From Eubacteriales Family XIII. Incertae Sedis bacterium (GTDB taxonomy: Bacteria; Bacillota; Clostridia; Peptostreptococcales; Anaerovoracaceae): 55,378 nucleotides of DNA. Of this stretch, positions 25,783 to 34,161 are shown in pieces. The position numbers were made by a program, and so were the translations under genes. Each line of letters opens with the position of its first letter. The stretch's first letter is position 1. Location of the stretch: NCBI GenBank assembly GCA_031264295.1, contig JAISED010000072.1, forward strand, positions 1 to 55,378. The letters run 5' to 3'. The notes under the pieces were generated by a model. It saw nothing but the letters and a program-made list of their open reading frames with translations, was not told the DNA's origin and searched no databases.

Positions 25783-27045
25783 ATGAGCAAATTCTTATAC
25801 TCACATATGACGTTCGAAAAGGATGATGTTTTTAACAGAAAACCGTTTGTAGAGAGCATAACGAAGCTGATCAGCGAGTGGGGCAAGGAGATATTCAGCG
25901 AAAACGACGCCTTGTCCATAAGTATCGACTCGCCTTGGGGAACCGGCAAGAGCAGTCTTATAGGTATGTGGTCGAATTATATTGATGATTCACCGAAGTA
26001 CAGCTCATATAAGGTTGTGTATTACAATGCTTGGCAGAATAATTATTTTGACGACGCGCTGCGGCCGCTAGTCTATGAGTTGCAAGGCATAGATGAAGGA
26101 ACGAAGATGGACGGCTTCCGAAGGCGGAGTATTGAGCTTGCGCAGGCGTTGGAGATCAGTGATAGCAACATACTGAAACTCATGGCTACGCGCTCGCACG
26201 GCGACGGAAACGGTTATTTCGACGGATTCAGGAAAATAAATCAAGCCTGCGAAAACTTTGCGGGGTCACTGGAAAAGCTGGTTCCGGCAAAGGGAAAACT
26301 ATTGGTTTTTGTCGATGAGTTGGATCGATGCAGGCCGAACTTCGCGGTATCGACACTTGAACTCATACGGCATTACATGAGGGTTCCGGGGGTCGTGTTT
26401 ATATTCACCGTCGATCTCGCGCAGCTGACTCATCTGGTGAAGACCGTATACGGCTTTGATACCGACGCGTGGGGATATCTGCGCCGGTTTTTTAATATAA
26501 GCTTCAAAATGCCCATGCCCGCCACCGGCAAATACGTCGACAGCATATTGTACAAATCCATAAACAACAACGACGGACTCAAACAGGTTCAATTCACCAA
26601 GCATATGGCGAAAATGTATGAATTTTTTGAATTGCCCATACGCGATATAGAGAAGATCACGACCAATTTTATTATCTTTTATTCGATGAATAAGGTGGCG
26701 CAGGATCCGCTCAAACCGAAAAATTTACTGAGGCTTACGATATATCTGTACTTTATGATAATCAAATACAAGCATCCTGATGTCTATAACGGGATCATGG
26801 GTAAGGAAGGCTATCACATCGAAGGGGATCTTGTAGCGGGTAAATACGTCCTTGCGCGAAAATACTGCGGGCAAGGCGAGGTGAAGGATCTGCTGCGAAC
26901 GCTCCAGGGCAGCAAGCTTTGGGACGAGGAAACAGGGGAGAAATACATCGCCGAGTATTTATTGCCGGAAATCGCACCCGGCGCCGCCAGCGTCGGGGCG
27001 CATATAAAAGACGCCATCGCCCTGTTTGCAGAAGTGGGATGGTAG
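25783..27045 (+). CDS. KAP-family P-loop NTPase
   Basis: 420 residues. KAP NTPases are large AAA-like ATPases frequently found in defence or plasmid-borne loci. Walker A is DSPWGTGKSSL (about 49-59), followed by VVYYNAWQNNYFDD, a KAP hallmark; Walker B is LLVFVDELDRCRP (about 175), then LELIRHYMRVPGVVFIFTVD and YLRRFFNISF. I see no transmembrane insertion, unlike the membrane forms. The protein is short for the family and has no additional effector domain. It diverges from the PHP-ATPase/AlbA_2 pair, which makes it a possible partner or an independent accessory gene. Confidence 0.8.
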   Translation: MSKFLYSHMTFEKDDVFNRKPFVESITKLISEWGKEIFSENDALSISIDSPWGTGKSSLIGMWSNYIDDSPKYSSYKVVYYNAWQNNYFDDALRPLVYELQGIDEGTKMDGFRRRSIELAQALEISDSNILKLMATRSHGDGNGYFDGFRKINQACENFAGSLEKLVPAKGKLLVFVDELDRCRPNFAVSTLELIRHYMRVPGVVFIFTVDLAQLTHLVKTVYGFDTDAWGYLRRFFNISFKMPMPATGKYVDSILYKSINNNDGLKQVQFTKHMAKMYEFFELPIRDIEKITTNFIIFYSMNKVAQDPLKPKNLLRLTIYLYFMIIKYKHPDVYNGIMGKEGYHIEGDLVAGKYVLARKYCGQGEVKDLLRTLQGSKLWDEETGEKYIAEYLLPEIAPGAASVGAHIKDAIALFAEVGW

Positions 27046-27071
27046 GCGTAAACGTTTACAAGCTAAATAAG

Positions 27072-27120
27072 CGGCGCCCGCCGATATGCAATAGTATCAG
27101 TGGGCGCCGTTTGATTTTTT
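27072..27120 (+). terminator. Intrinsic terminator after the KAP gene
   Basis: CGGCGCCC (27072-27079) pairs with GGGCGCCG (27102-27109), followed by TTTGATTTTTT. The convergent DHH gene ends inside the T-run. Confidence 0.8.
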
Positions 27121-28033
27121 AACCGTCGCCGTTGATTTTCACCAGCAGCTCGCCGATCACGCGGTCGGCGTCAGCATAGTCTACCTGACATGTGCCGACC
27201 TGCGGATGACCGCCGCCGCCGTATTTGAGCATCAAAGCGCCTACGTCGGTCTTTGAACTGCGGTTCAATATGCTGTGACCGACAGCTATCGGGCAATTCT
27301 GTTTGTTGCGCCCATCGACTATCCAGAGCGAAATATTCTGCTCGGGGTATAGACTATAGATGAGAAAACGATTTCCCGAGTAGATAGTGTCGACTCCGCG
27401 AAGGTCGGTGACTATCACGTTGCCTTGTACGCGGGTGTGAGCCTTGAGCATTTCGCGGAATAAAGCATCCTGTTCGAAGTACAATTCCACGCGCTCATGC
27501 ACATCGGCGTTCGCCAATATCTCATCAATGCTCTGTGTGCAACAAGCGTCGATGAGCCGTTCCATAAGTTCATAATTACTGATCCTGAAATTGCGGAAAC
27601 GACCGAGTCCCGTCCGGGGATCCATGATAAACCCGAGAAGCACCCATCCGGTAGGATTGAGTATCTCATCCCGCGTAAGCTTCGCGGAGTCCACCTTGTC
27701 GACCGCGTTAACCATGGGCTTGAAGTGAGACAGCTTCTCATCGCCGCCGTAATAATCATAGATAACGCCGGCGGCGCTGTCTGCCAAACGGCTGGCGCCT
27801 TCGAATTCAATATCCGAGCCTAAGCGCTCGGTCTCGCTAGAGTGATGGTCGAACCAAAGCTTTGCCCCTTTGACATATGGAACATTGGCGAGCACGTCGT
27901 CGCTGCTCACATCTACAATTCCGTCCTGCAGATCCTTAGGGTGCACAAACTTCCAATTATCAATGACGCCTAGATCCTTCAGGAGCGCGGCGCAAGCCAA
28001 ACCATCGAAGTCAGATCGTGTCAATAAACGCAT
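27119..28033 (-). CDS. DHH-family phosphoesterase (exopolyphosphatase-like)
   Basis: 304 residues. Metal-binding motifs RSDFDGLACAALL (5-17), FDHHSSE (about 60-66) and AVDKVDSAKL define a DHH domain, and GGGGHPQVGTCQV near the end is the DHHA1 substrate loop. Members hydrolyse small phosphoesters such as oligoribonucleotides, cyclic dinucleotides or pyrophosphate; this subgroup is usually annotated exopolyphosphatase-like and substrate cannot be read from sequence. GGAGG lies 7 bp before the ATG. It is a lone gene between accessory genes. Confidence 0.85.
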   Translation of the reverse strand: MRLLTRSDFDGLACAALLKDLGVIDNWKFVHPKDLQDGIVDVSSDDVLANVPYVKGAKLWFDHHSSETERLGSDIEFEGASRLADSAAGVIYDYYGGDEKLSHFKPMVNAVDKVDSAKLTRDEILNPTGWVLLGFIMDPRTGLGRFRNFRISNYELMERLIDACCTQSIDEILANADVHERVELYFEQDALFREMLKAHTRVQGNVIVTDLRGVDTIYSGNRFLIYSLYPEQNISLWIVDGRNKQNCPIAVGHSILNRSSKTDVGALMLKYGGGGHPQVGTCQVDYADADRVIGELLVKINGDG

Positions 28034-28562
28034 ATATAACCTCCATTACAAATGTAAATAAATAACAAAACAGGAATAAATATACAGTATTTTTGCCAAT
28101 ACCAAAGGCAATCCCCCTTTTTATGCAATAAAACAAAACTCAGTATGATATCCCCATATGCGGTGAACATATACCACATTACAGAAGTTTTTCAATATAG
28201 TATTTATTTTAGCATAAATAAGTTTGATTTACAAGCGGAAATGCCAATTTTGATGTAAATATAGTGTTAAATATACTGCCAATATAAGGAATGCGCAACT
28301 TATAATGCGGTAAAATTACCAAAACGCAAACAGATATTGCGTATGCAGTTTCAAGACACAGAAATTAAACAAAAACGTAAGTTAAAAGAAATTTTTTGAA
28401 AATTCTGCAAATCTAAAAACAAACGCGATTTAAAATCAAAAAAATGCAACTATTTTCATATAAATTTGCACTAAAATAGAATATTCAGGGATAAATTGCG
28501 AATTTACTTCCGTAAAAAAACTGATATTTCAATGCAAAAAACCATTTGCATGCAGCGGATTT
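28034..28562. other. AT-rich intergenic stretch ending at a sharp composition boundary
   Basis: About 530 bp of visibly AT-rich DNA with A- and T-runs and no open frame I can support. It ends near 28560, where the sequence changes within a few bases to GC-rich coding DNA that starts in the middle of an AlbA_2 domain. An inverted repeat ATGCAAA/TTTGCAT (28532-28551) lies at the edge. It looks like the scar of a deletion or insertion. Confidence 0.6.
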
Positions 28563-29768
28563 AGTCTGAAACCCCACCGAGTGGACGGCGGCAAGACTGT
28601 ACTGGTTCTCCATGTCCCGAGCGGGGAGATGTTGCCGTACTACTACGTTGCAGACGGCAACACAGCGGCATACGTTCGCGTCGGCGACGAGAGCGTTCCT
28701 GCATCGCCGCAACAACTCAGCGAGCTGGCGCGGCGCGGTAAGAACCTCACTTTCGAGTCCATGCCCACGAAGTACAAGGCGGACGACTTGACCTTCACCG
28801 TCTTTGACGCGGCGTTCAAGCGGATAAAGAAGTTGACGCTCACGGAGAATGACTATGTGTCATTCGGGATATGCAGTCCCGACGGCATTTTGACCACTGC
28901 CGGGGTGATGTTCTCCGACGAGTGCCCTCTCTTGCAGTCGAGGGTGTTCTGCACCCACTGGGACGGACTGGACAAGAGTGGCGGCGTGGACGATGCGGTG
29001 GACGACAAGGAGTTCGAAGGCGACCTCATATCGCAACTGATGAGCAGTCACGAATTCGTGAAGATGAACTCCAAAGTACGATGGAAGAAGGCTGCCGACC
29101 ATCGCATCAACAAACCCGACTATGCCGACAGAGCAGTTTTTGAGACCCTCTGTAACGCCCTGATGCATCGCGACTATACAGTCATCGGTAGCGAAGTTCA
29201 CGTCGATATGTATGATGACCGTCTGGAGATATATTCTCCCGGTGGGATGCCTGATGGAACATTGATTCAGAAGAGGGATGTCTATAATGTGCCGTCCAAG
29301 CGACGCAATCCCGTCATCGCCGAGATATTCCATCGGCTGGATTTCATCGAACGACGCGGCAGCGGTCTGAAGAAGATACGCAATGAGACTGCGGATCTCT
29401 ACGGCTACACGGAGGACTTCGCGCCTGAATTCAGGTCGACGGCAACGGAGTTCCACGTCGTTTTGATGAACATGAACTACGACTTGCGTACTGACTTGGG
29501 GGGTGACTTGGTGGGTGCCCACCAAGATAGCCTTCAAGATGCCCGCCAAGACAGAATCGAGGGACTCTTGAACTTCTGCTCGACACCGAGGACGCGCGAT
29601 GAGATGCAGCAGTTCATAGGCTTGACCGACCGGGGGCATTTCCGCGAGAGTATACTGAAGCCCCTGCTCGAATCCGGAAAGCTCAGGATGACCATCCCCG
29701 ACAAGCCGAACAGCCGCAACCAAAAATACATGAGAACATCCAACCATTCAGATGGTGCTGAGAAGTGA
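28563..29768 (+). pseudogene. 5'-truncated AlbA_2/RecG-like ATP-binding protein
   Basis: The open frame begins within an AlbA_2 domain (KTVLVLHVPSGEMLPYYY, YVRVGDESVPAS) and continues through a GHKL-like module (FETLCNALMHRDYTV, VHVDMYDDRLEIYSPGG, ERRGSGLKKIRNETADLYGY) to a C-terminal winged-helix-like tail. Full members have about 90 more residues in front, including the FxNGxGGxIxIGVxD strand seen in the protein at 21895-23052. A GTG at 28581 is the first possible start but has no binding site. Codon usage looks more even than in neighbours. Either a pseudogene or a shortened protein made from a new start. Confidence 0.7.
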
Positions 29769-29800
29769 GCACTCCGCTTTGGGCATTGAGCGGCGTATAT

Positions 29801-30187
29801 TCAAGAACTGAACGCGGGGATGATGACCAAGCTTGCCAGACCCGCAAGTCTCTCTTCTAAGAGGGATATGACATTAGAGCGCTCGCCAACTTCGCGCGAT
29901 TCTCCCATGATCACATAGTTTATTTTATTCTTGCGAACGTGATTGACGAGCACGCTGATAACGTCGTCTGAGCGGATCACTGTCAGTCCTGCGCCGTATT
30001 CCAGAGCTTTCTCATACAAATAATCCAAGGCTTCGCCCTCTGCGGGGCGGCCTAAGAATTTATAATCAGACCTTGCGACATGTAAAATAGTCAGTTCACC
30101 GGCGTCGCTTCCGATGAACTCGCGACCGTATTTTATCAACCTATCGCAGGTTTTCTGTTGTGTTACGCAGACCATTACGTTTCTCAT
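29801..30187 (-). CDS. Universal stress protein family protein
   Basis: 128 residues with the UspA fold pattern: MRNVMVCVTQQKTCDRL, LTILHVA, VISVLVNHVRKNKINYVIMGES. The start MRNVMVCVTQQ is the typical N-terminus of the clostridial version related to the Usp domain of KdpD sensors. It probably binds ATP or an adenine nucleotide in the cytoplasm. Its start codon lies 42 bp after the proA stop on the same strand, so it may be co-transcribed with proA. Confidence 0.75.
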   Translation of the reverse strand: MRNVMVCVTQQKTCDRLIKYGREFIGSDAGELTILHVARSDYKFLGRPAEGEALDYLYEKALEYGAGLTVIRSDDVISVLVNHVRKNKINYVIMGESREVGERSNVISLLEERLAGLASLVIIPAFSS

Positions 30188-30229
30188 ATCCTCACCCTTA
30201 TATATCTATATCCTCTAAACGGAAGTTGC

Positions 30230-31534
30230 CTATAATATATCCCTGAAACGGAAGACGCTTTTACCGTCGGCATAATCCCCCACGATTTGCCCATGGCCGT
30301 AAAGCTTGAATTTATATGTAACAAGTCCCGCCAGACCGACAGGACCGCGCGCATGAAGCTTTCCGGTGCTGATACCGACTTCTGCGCCGAACCCATAACG
30401 GAAGCCGTCGGCAAAGCGCGTAGAGCAGTTCTGATAAACCCCGGCGGAATCCACAAGCAACATAAAACGCTCGGCGGCTTCCGGATCTTCCGTGAGTATG
30501 CAATCCGTGTGGTGAGAACCGTAGCTGTTTATATGACTTATCGCTTCGTCGAGGCTGTTTACGATCTTGACGGAAATGATGAAATCGAGATATTCGGTCG
30601 TGAAGTCGTCGTCCGAAGCGGGCGCGGCGGGGATGAAAGCTCGGGTTTCGGCGCAGCCGCGCACGGCGACACCGCCATCACTGAGCTTTTTATAAAGGGG
30701 CGGCAGCAATTTCTCCGCCGCCTCTCTGTGCACGAGCAGAGTTTCCGCAGCGTTGCACGCGGCGACATATTGGGTTTTGGCGTCGTAGATCACGGAGATA
30801 GCCTTATCCACGTCGAGGTCTTTATCGGCATATATATGGCATATACCGTCCGAGTGTCCCATTACGGGAATACTCGAATTATTCATTATGTGCCTGACGA
30901 ATTCGTTGGAACCTCTGGGTATCAAAAGGTCGATAGAATCGTGGCAGGCGAGAAGTTCCTGCGTATCCGCCCGCGTTTCTATAAGGGTAAGAAAACCCTC
31001 AGGGACGCCGGATTTGACGCCGGCCTTGTGTATGAGATCGAAGAGAACGCGATTAGTACCGACGGCCTCGCTTCCGCCTTTGAGAATGGCGCAATTCCCG
31101 CTCTTGAGGCAGAGCGACGCGATTTGAATCAGCGCATCGGGGCGCGACTCGAATATGACGCCTATGACGCCTATGGGACATGTTACCTGTTGTAGGAGAA
31201 GCCCTTCATCAAGCTCACGTTCAAGGATCTTTTGAAACAGTGGATCCGGCAATGCGATAAGCCCCTTAATGCCTTCAACTGAATCATGGAGCTTTTGCTC
31301 ATCGAACTTGAGCCGTTTCAGTAGGGGTTCCGGAAGATTGCTTCGCATACCGGCGTCAATATCCGCCTTGTTAGCGGCAAAAATGGCGTCCTTGCCGCTG
31401 ATAAGCGCATCCGCTATCGCATCAAGAGCCTCGTTGCGCAAAATGCCCGAAACCGAGGCCATCAAAAAGCTGTCGGACTTCACCGCCGCGGCGATGTCCG
31501 CGACGCCGCGCTTTTCCCGAAAAACGTCTGTCAT
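30230..31534 (-). CDS. proA: Gamma-glutamyl phosphate reductase
   Basis: 434 residues, aldehyde dehydrogenase fold, NADPH-dependent reduction of glutamyl-5-phosphate in proline synthesis. GVIGVIFESRPDALIQIASL, LKGGSEA, LIPRGSNEFVRHI and the catalytic Cys in YVAACNAAETLLVH are present; the C-terminus FGAEVGISTGKLHARGPVGL is typical. No proB lies nearby, so glutamate kinase must be elsewhere. AGGAGG precedes the ATG. Confidence 0.95.
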   Translation of the reverse strand: MTDVFREKRGVADIAAAVKSDSFLMASVSGILRNEALDAIADALISGKDAIFAANKADIDAGMRSNLPEPLLKRLKFDEQKLHDSVEGIKGLIALPDPLFQKILERELDEGLLLQQVTCPIGVIGVIFESRPDALIQIASLCLKSGNCAILKGGSEAVGTNRVLFDLIHKAGVKSGVPEGFLTLIETRADTQELLACHDSIDLLIPRGSNEFVRHIMNNSSIPVMGHSDGICHIYADKDLDVDKAISVIYDAKTQYVAACNAAETLLVHREAAEKLLPPLYKKLSDGGVAVRGCAETRAFIPAAPASDDDFTTEYLDFIISVKIVNSLDEAISHINSYGSHHTDCILTEDPEAAERFMLLVDSAGVYQNCSTRFADGFRYGFGAEVGISTGKLHARGPVGLAGLVTYKFKLYGHGQIVGDYADGKSVFRFRDIL

Positions 31535-31633
31535 GTATCGTACCTCCTTACATACCGTCCGCGCCGCAGTCGCCCGCGAAGCTAGGTCGCCGCGCCGCCG
31601 GGGTTATATACGAACGTAGCCGCCGTATTAGAC

Positions 31634-32551
31634 TTATACATCGAAGTTGTAATAGTCCGCATCCCGGCAAAAATTGATCAAGGGTTCGGGACCTTTCACT
31701 ACGTTACGCTTGATATAAAGCGTGCCGTCGCGTTTGCTGTGCATCCTCCACGATACTAGATATATCTTGCCATAAACGATCTCAAGGCAGAAAATACCCC
31801 GCGGATGGATGCAACAACCGCAGTTAAAATAAGCAGGTTCACCCGGCGACGGGAATTTCGGCCTGTGTGTATGCCCGCAGATGATGCTTATGCCGGTTCG
31901 TAAATTCCACTTACGAAAATGCTTCTCAAGGCGGTGCCGCTTTTCCCTGTTGCGCGCGGGACTGGAGGCGTAATGAAATCCCATTATATGGAAGAACCTC
32001 CATAGAAACCTGACAAGCAGGTAGGAAAAACGCCACAACTGATCGTTCAGCAGATCCCCTTGGTGGCCGTGTACGACAAAAATTTCCTGATCGGTGTCAC
32101 GATGTTTCAAAACAATAGCTTCATGTACATGAATATCCGGAAACAGGTCATTGTCCGTTTCGAGATAATCGTCATATCCGGTATACATGTTGGATTTTAC
32201 ATAAGCATCACTCTTCATTTGCATATTGTGATTCCCATAAATCATGAGAAGACGATTTGAAGCGTGAAATTTCTTCAAAAGGTCAAATATCACAGAATGT
32301 GAGTTGTAAACCCGTTGGAATTGGGGGTTTTCCCAAAGCTCGTCGCCGTCGCCTACCTCCACATATGTAAAATCATTCTGATAATAGTAATTCAACGCAT
32401 GGTAATAAATGTGCCTGTTACGGGCGAATTCATCCGACAAGCTATCGTCGCCCCTGTGCACATCACTGAAAAAAACGATCTTAGAGTGATCGTCAAAGGG
32501 AACCGGAAAAGCGCCGATAAAAGCTTGGTCGAGCCGCGAACGTATACGCAT
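31634..32551 (-). CDS. Metallophosphoesterase
   Basis: 305 residues, calcineurin-like fold. Metal-ligand motifs in order: FFSDVHRGDDS, VGDGDELWENP, YGNHN, VHGHQGD and CGHTHRP. A hydrophobic stretch (FSYLLVRFLWRFFHIMGFHYA) between the fourth and fifth motifs may contact the membrane, as in LpxH-like UDP-diacylglucosamine or other lipid pyrophosphatases, but the substrate is not evident. Single gene; the start lies 9 bp after a weak AAGGATA. Confidence 0.85.
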   Translation of the reverse strand: MRIRSRLDQAFIGAFPVPFDDHSKIVFFSDVHRGDDSLSDEFARNRHIYYHALNYYYQNDFTYVEVGDGDELWENPQFQRVYNSHSVIFDLLKKFHASNRLLMIYGNHNMQMKSDAYVKSNMYTGYDDYLETDNDLFPDIHVHEAIVLKHRDTDQEIFVVHGHQGDLLNDQLWRFSYLLVRFLWRFFHIMGFHYASSPARNREKRHRLEKHFRKWNLRTGISIICGHTHRPKFPSPGEPAYFNCGCCIHPRGIFCLEIVYGKIYLVSWRMHSKRDGTLYIKRNVVKGPEPLINFCRDADYYNFDV

Positions 32552-32736
32552 ATTGATTTATCCTTTATATTTTATTAACTATTTTAATTATAACAGATAT
32601 ATTGGGATGTTAAAAGTAGAAAATCAATGAAAAGTTGTTTATACGTAAAACGGGTCTCTGCGATTGCGGGCAATTCTACTTTTGCAGGAGATAAGAAGAC
32701 TCAGCGAAGCGAGCCGTGCCCGATCACATGATTTAT

Positions 32737-32772
32737 CCTGCCGGGGATGTGCCCGCCCACATCTCCGGCGGG
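32737..32772. other. Strong isolated hairpin in an intergenic region
   Basis: CCTGCCGGGGATGTG (32737-32751) pairs with CACATCTCCGGCGGG (32758-32772) through 15 pairs including two G-U on the plus strand. No T-run follows on either strand. About 60-130 bp upstream, AAAAGTAGAA (near 32610) and TTCTACTTTT (near 32677) form another long-range inverted repeat. The stretch 32580-32800 has no credible gene and could hold a structured RNA on the plus strand. Confidence 0.4.
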
Positions 32773-32806
32773 ATGAAGAGGCAAACAAGCGAACGATATT
32801 TTGTAC

Positions 32807-32846
32807 AAAAAACAAGATAAGCTGCAGGGGAGCAGCTTACCTTGTT
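32807..32846 (-). terminator. Intrinsic terminator of the candidate small RNA
   Basis: Read on the minus strand, AACAAGGTAAGCTGC and GCAGCTTATCTTGTT form a 15-bp stem with one mismatch, directly followed by six T (32812-32807). Confidence 0.8.
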
Positions 32847-32898
32847 CAAAAGGGGTATTGGGATTAGAGATTAATGAGGTTATTAGGGGGATAACCAC
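32807..32898 (-). ncRNA. Candidate small RNA with C-rich single-stranded segments
   Basis: On the minus strand a promoter (32905-32932) is followed after about 90 nt by a strong terminator hairpin. The 5' half of the predicted RNA has no coding frame and little visible pairing; it contains several C-runs (TATCCCCCTAA, TAATCCCAA, TACCCCTTT) that could pair with G-rich ribosome binding sites, a layout like RoxS/RsaE- or FsrA-type regulators of Firmicutes. No family match is claimed. The nearest gene upstream on the same strand is a decayed kinase, so it is a free-standing unit. Confidence 0.5.
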
Positions 32899-32904
32899 AC
32901 TTTT

Positions 32905-32932
32905 ATTATAAAGCAAACTTACAAAAATGCAA
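32905..32932 (-). promoter_or_regulatory. Promoter of the candidate small RNA
   Basis: On the minus strand, TTGCAT (32927-32932) and TATAAT (32905-32910) are 16 bp apart. Expected start of transcription is near 32898. Confidence 0.6.
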
Positions 32933-33111
32933 GACTTATAGAGTAAATTTTCTAAATTTTTTTTTATTTTCAAGCATACCAGACAAATTGAATCTAAAAT
33001 AGGATAATTTCATGTATAAAATATTACAAAAATGAACTAAACTGGGAATTTATAAAATAAATAGAAATAAACATCTAGGATCGTTTCATTAGACGCTTGT
33101 CTTCTACATGT

Positions 33112-33490
33112 TTACAGCTTGTTAGAGGGCAGGACGACTGTGAACGCGGTGACGCCGCCATCACTTTGCGCTGTGATGCTTCCGCCGTGCTTTGCCGCGA
33201 TTTCCTTCGCTATAGCGAGTCCTAAACCGGAACCGCCGGACTTAGCGGCGCGCGCCTCAATGCGTATGCTCTGATTCTGCGGCGTCAGGAGCGGATAAAA
33301 CTCATCGGACATCTGTGTAAGCAGGTAGCGCAAATCAAAACGCTCCGTTTCTAAAACCATATCACTGAGATTGAAACGGCTTTGTGACATAGTCATCCGC
33401 TCCAAGCGTAAGTCCGGTGATTTTATCAATTTCCTCTTCCTTGGCTGTTAACATCAAAATGGGGTAGGTGTGCCGCTCCCGAATCCTTTC
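33112..33490 (-). pseudogene. Collapsed two-component system: receiver fragment joined to kinase fragment
   Basis: On the minus strand, 33490-33382 encode a response-regulator receiver piece ([14 protein letters not shown], then [11 protein letters not shown]). At the KPF codons the frame shifts into a histidine kinase piece ([20 protein letters not shown], then GGSGLGLAIAKEIAAKHGG to the end at 33112). The kinase piece itself lacks the N-box and first glycine box between IRIEARAA and KSGGSGLG. Two deletions therefore fused a VanR/VanS-like pair and removed DNA-binding, membrane and catalytic parts. It cannot be functional. Confidence 0.75.
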
Positions 33491-33741
33491 GTTCTGACTT
33501 ATAGGATTTGGCTCTCTTTAGATTGCACCCAAAATCCTTGGGCGGCTTGCGGAAAATAGTATGAATACCGGATTCAATGGAATTAGTGTATCACGAAACC
33601 GCAAATGCGTCTATATGTGATTTGCCCGCATTACAATTGCGTATGGAAATCCGCGCTGAAATGTGCTACAATCAAGGCGTGAAGATAAGGATGGTGTTAT
33701 TCCTTGTGGGGAATTGCTTAGACAAAAGGGAGGAACTTATA

Positions 33742-34161
33742 ATGTCAAATGAGACATTGCTGGATAAAATCGCCGCTTGGCATAAAGCGCAAGCGCATGG
33801 TGAGATTTGCAGGGCGATCCTTGCCTTGCCGGAGGGTGAGCGCGATGAAGAGCTTACGTGTCTGCTTGCGCGAGCCTTGAACAACGAGGATGATTACGGC
33901 AGCGCCTTGAAAGCGCTTGAATCTATTCGCGCAGGATATTCCGGCGATCCATACTTCTGCATGCGTTACGGCCTCGCGCTATATCAGCTTCACAGGGAGC
34001 ATGACGCAGTCGATTGGTTTAAAAAAGCACAGGATATGGGGCTTGAAGAAATCGATGAAATGCCCGGTACTTATTTACCTAAATATGAGATCAGCTATCT
34101 GGCCGACAGCTTTTATGATTTCGTGCGCGGACTTTCACCGGAGAGTGAGTGCTATGGATAA
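33742..34161 (+). CDS. Small tetratrico-like helical protein
   Basis: 139 residues with TPR-like helix pairs (LLDKIAAWHKAQAHGEICRAI, LTCLLARALNNEDDYGSALKALE, CMRYGLALYQLHREHDAVDWFKKAQ). No enzyme motif. ATG at 33742 follows GGGAGGAAC; a longer in-frame start at 33577 has no binding site. Its stop overlaps the start of the next TPR gene by 8 bp, so the two were made to be translated together. The upstream stretch 33491-33741 holds no gene; a TGCTACAAT extended -10 near 33665 is a possible promoter. Confidence 0.7.
   Translation: MSNETLLDKIAAWHKAQAHGEICRAILALPEGERDEELTCLLARALNNEDDYGSALKALESIRAGYSGDPYFCMRYGLALYQLHREHDAVDWFKKAQDMGLEEIDEMPGTYLPKYEISYLADSFYDFVRGLSPESECYG

Noticed and set aside
28860..29747. 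295-residue open frame on the minus strand
   Set aside because: It is antisense to the truncated AlbA_2-type gene, which shows clear family motifs; the opposite frame shows none.
30287..31195. 302-residue open frame on the plus strand
   Set aside because: Fully antisense to proA, which is unmistakable; the frame is open because of GC-biased codon positions.
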